Positions 31,065-31,683 of a stretch of 31,683 nt of DNA are shown one piece after another. Position 1 is the first letter of the stretch, and each line of letters starts with the position of its first letter. The stretch comes from JACVRW01 sp035705985 (lineage in GTDB: Bacteria; Actinomycetota; Thermoleophilia; Solirubrobacterales; Thermoleophilaceae). A program made the translations under genes and the position numbers. The DNA is taken from the NCBI GenBank assembly GCA_035705985.1, contig DASSVP010000203.1, positions 1 to 31,683 of the forward strand, written 5' to 3'. The notes beneath the pieces are model-generated. The model did no database searches. It had not been told where the DNA came from and saw only the letters and a program-made list of their open reading frames with translations.

Positions 31065-31683
31065 ATGCGAGGAATCGCGCTCCTGACGCTGGCCCTGCTC
31101 GCGCTCCTGCCCGCCGCCGCAGCGGCCCAGGAGCCACAGGTGATCGCCAAGCGGCTCACGCGCGAGATGCGCCTCGCCGGCACCTACGCGGGCGCCTACG
31201 TCGTGGACCTCGACGAGCCGAGGGCGCGGGTGATCTTCCGCTGGCGCGCGCGCACCCAGCGGATCCTCGCGTCCAACGCGAAGCTCTTCACCACGACGGC
31301 CGCGCTCGACCGGTTCGGCACGGAGGGCACCCTGGGAACCGAGGTGCTCGGCAGCGGCCAGCTCGACGCCGAGGGCATCTATCGCGGCAGCCTCTACCTC
31401 CGCGGCGGGGGCGATCCGACCTTCGGCTCGCGCCGCTTCGGCCGGCGCTCGTACGGCGGCGGCGCGGCCGTCGAAGACCTCGCCGAGCTGGTCGAGGGCA
31501 CCGGGATCCAGCGGGTCACGGGCCGCATCTACGGCGACGAGTCCGCCTTCGACTCCCTGCGCGGCGGCCCGGAGTCCGGCTACGGCGTCTCGCCCTGGGT
31601 CGGCCCGCTGAGCGCGCTGTCCTTCAACCGCGGCCTCTTCACCGAGGGCGGCCGCGGCTGGCAGGCGAACCCGCCGGCCTTCG
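31065..31683 (+). CDS. D-alanyl-D-alanine carboxypeptidase, PBP4/S13 family (5' part)
   Basis: The first 206 residues are present and the gene runs off the window end. Residues 1-21 form a signal peptide (hydrophobic core LLTLALLALLPAAAA, then AQE). The active-site SxxK motif is SNAK at S70-K73, followed by LFTTTAAL, as in class C penicillin-binding proteins of peptidase family S13. The later segment SPWVGPLSALSFNRG matches the family region near the middle of the protein. Such enzymes cut or trim peptidoglycan cross-links in the periplasm or cell wall space. The SxN and KTG motifs lie beyond the window. Confidence 0.88.
   Translation, partial: MRGIALLTLALLALLPAAAAAQEPQVIAKRLTREMRLAGTYAGAYVVDLDEPRARVIFRWRARTQRILASNAKLFTTTAALDRFGTEGTLGTEVLGSGQLDAEGIYRGSLYLRGGGDPTFGSRRFGRRSYGGGAAVEDLAELVEGTGIQRVTGRIYGDESAFDSLRGGPESGYGVSPWVGPLSALSFNRGLFTEGGRGWQANPPAF

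Noticed and set aside
1..31683. Mobile element, CRISPR array, tRNA or rRNA
   Set aside because: No transposase, integrase, direct-repeat array, terminal inverted repeats or recognisable RNA gene was found by reading both strands, so island mobility remains unsupported.

Overview
The window is very GC-rich and gene-dense. Start codons are often GTG, many genes lack a Shine-Dalgarno sequence, and the families present (MEDS/RsbW-type anti-sigma protein, tandem Usp proteins, CtpE- and CtpF-like ATPases, FadD15-like ligase) point to an actinobacterium. A soil Thermoleophilia such as Solirubrobacterales or Gaiellales is my best guess, but this is inference and no rRNA or tRNA is present to test it.

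Positions 1-22,350 form one accessory island that resembles, in gene content, the DosR dormancy (hypoxia/NO/redox) regulon of Mycobacterium tuberculosis. It holds a NarL-type response regulator, a GAF-GAF histidine kinase that keeps the DosS haem ligand and distal tyrosine at the same spacing, five universal stress proteins (nine Usp domains), a CtpF-like and a CtpE-like P-type ATPase, a ZIP metal transporter, a GNAT/acyl-CoA synthetase fusion (protein acetyltransferase type), two FAD-dependent oxidoreductases, an APH-AAA kinase like Rv2004c, a CBS-domain protein, a DUF4389 membrane protein, a degenerate histidine kinase and a flippase-like membrane protein.

The main finding is a shared promoter architecture in front of ten of these transcription units. 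Each has a GATG element, a fixed gap of 20 bases (21 once), a -10 hexamer of the form nAnnnT, then 6-8 bases to the start codon. A looser upstream box (consensus near GTAGTTTCCCGCACCGG) begins 34-35 bases before GATG. Transcripts would be leaderless or nearly so. The response regulator gene carries the element itself, which suggests autoregulation. The architecture fixes several start codons, for example GTG 584 rather than ATG 548. I did not find the element at the starts I examined in the right-hand third of the window.

Positions 22,400-31,683 look like ordinary actinobacterial chromosome. They hold an anti-sigma-like MEDS-ATPase protein, a small hypothetical protein, an ECF-type sigma factor fused to a zinc-finger anti-sigma-like segment, a membrane helix and a long low-complexity tail, a Nif3-family protein, a 58-residue helix-turn-helix-like protein, a long-chain acyl-CoA ligase, a three-helix membrane protein, a HisC-like aminotransferase, a patatin-like phospholipase and the 5' end of a PBP4-type D-Ala-D-Ala carboxypeptidase. 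No intergenic stretch exceeds 300 bases. No tRNA, rRNA, CRISPR array, insertion sequence or integrase was recognised.

Proposed working of the island (inference): the haem kinase senses oxygen, NO or redox state and phosphorylates the NarL-type regulator, which binds the bipartite elements and switches on ion pumps, stress-binding proteins, a protein acetylation enzyme and flavin oxidoreductases for a low-energy survival state.
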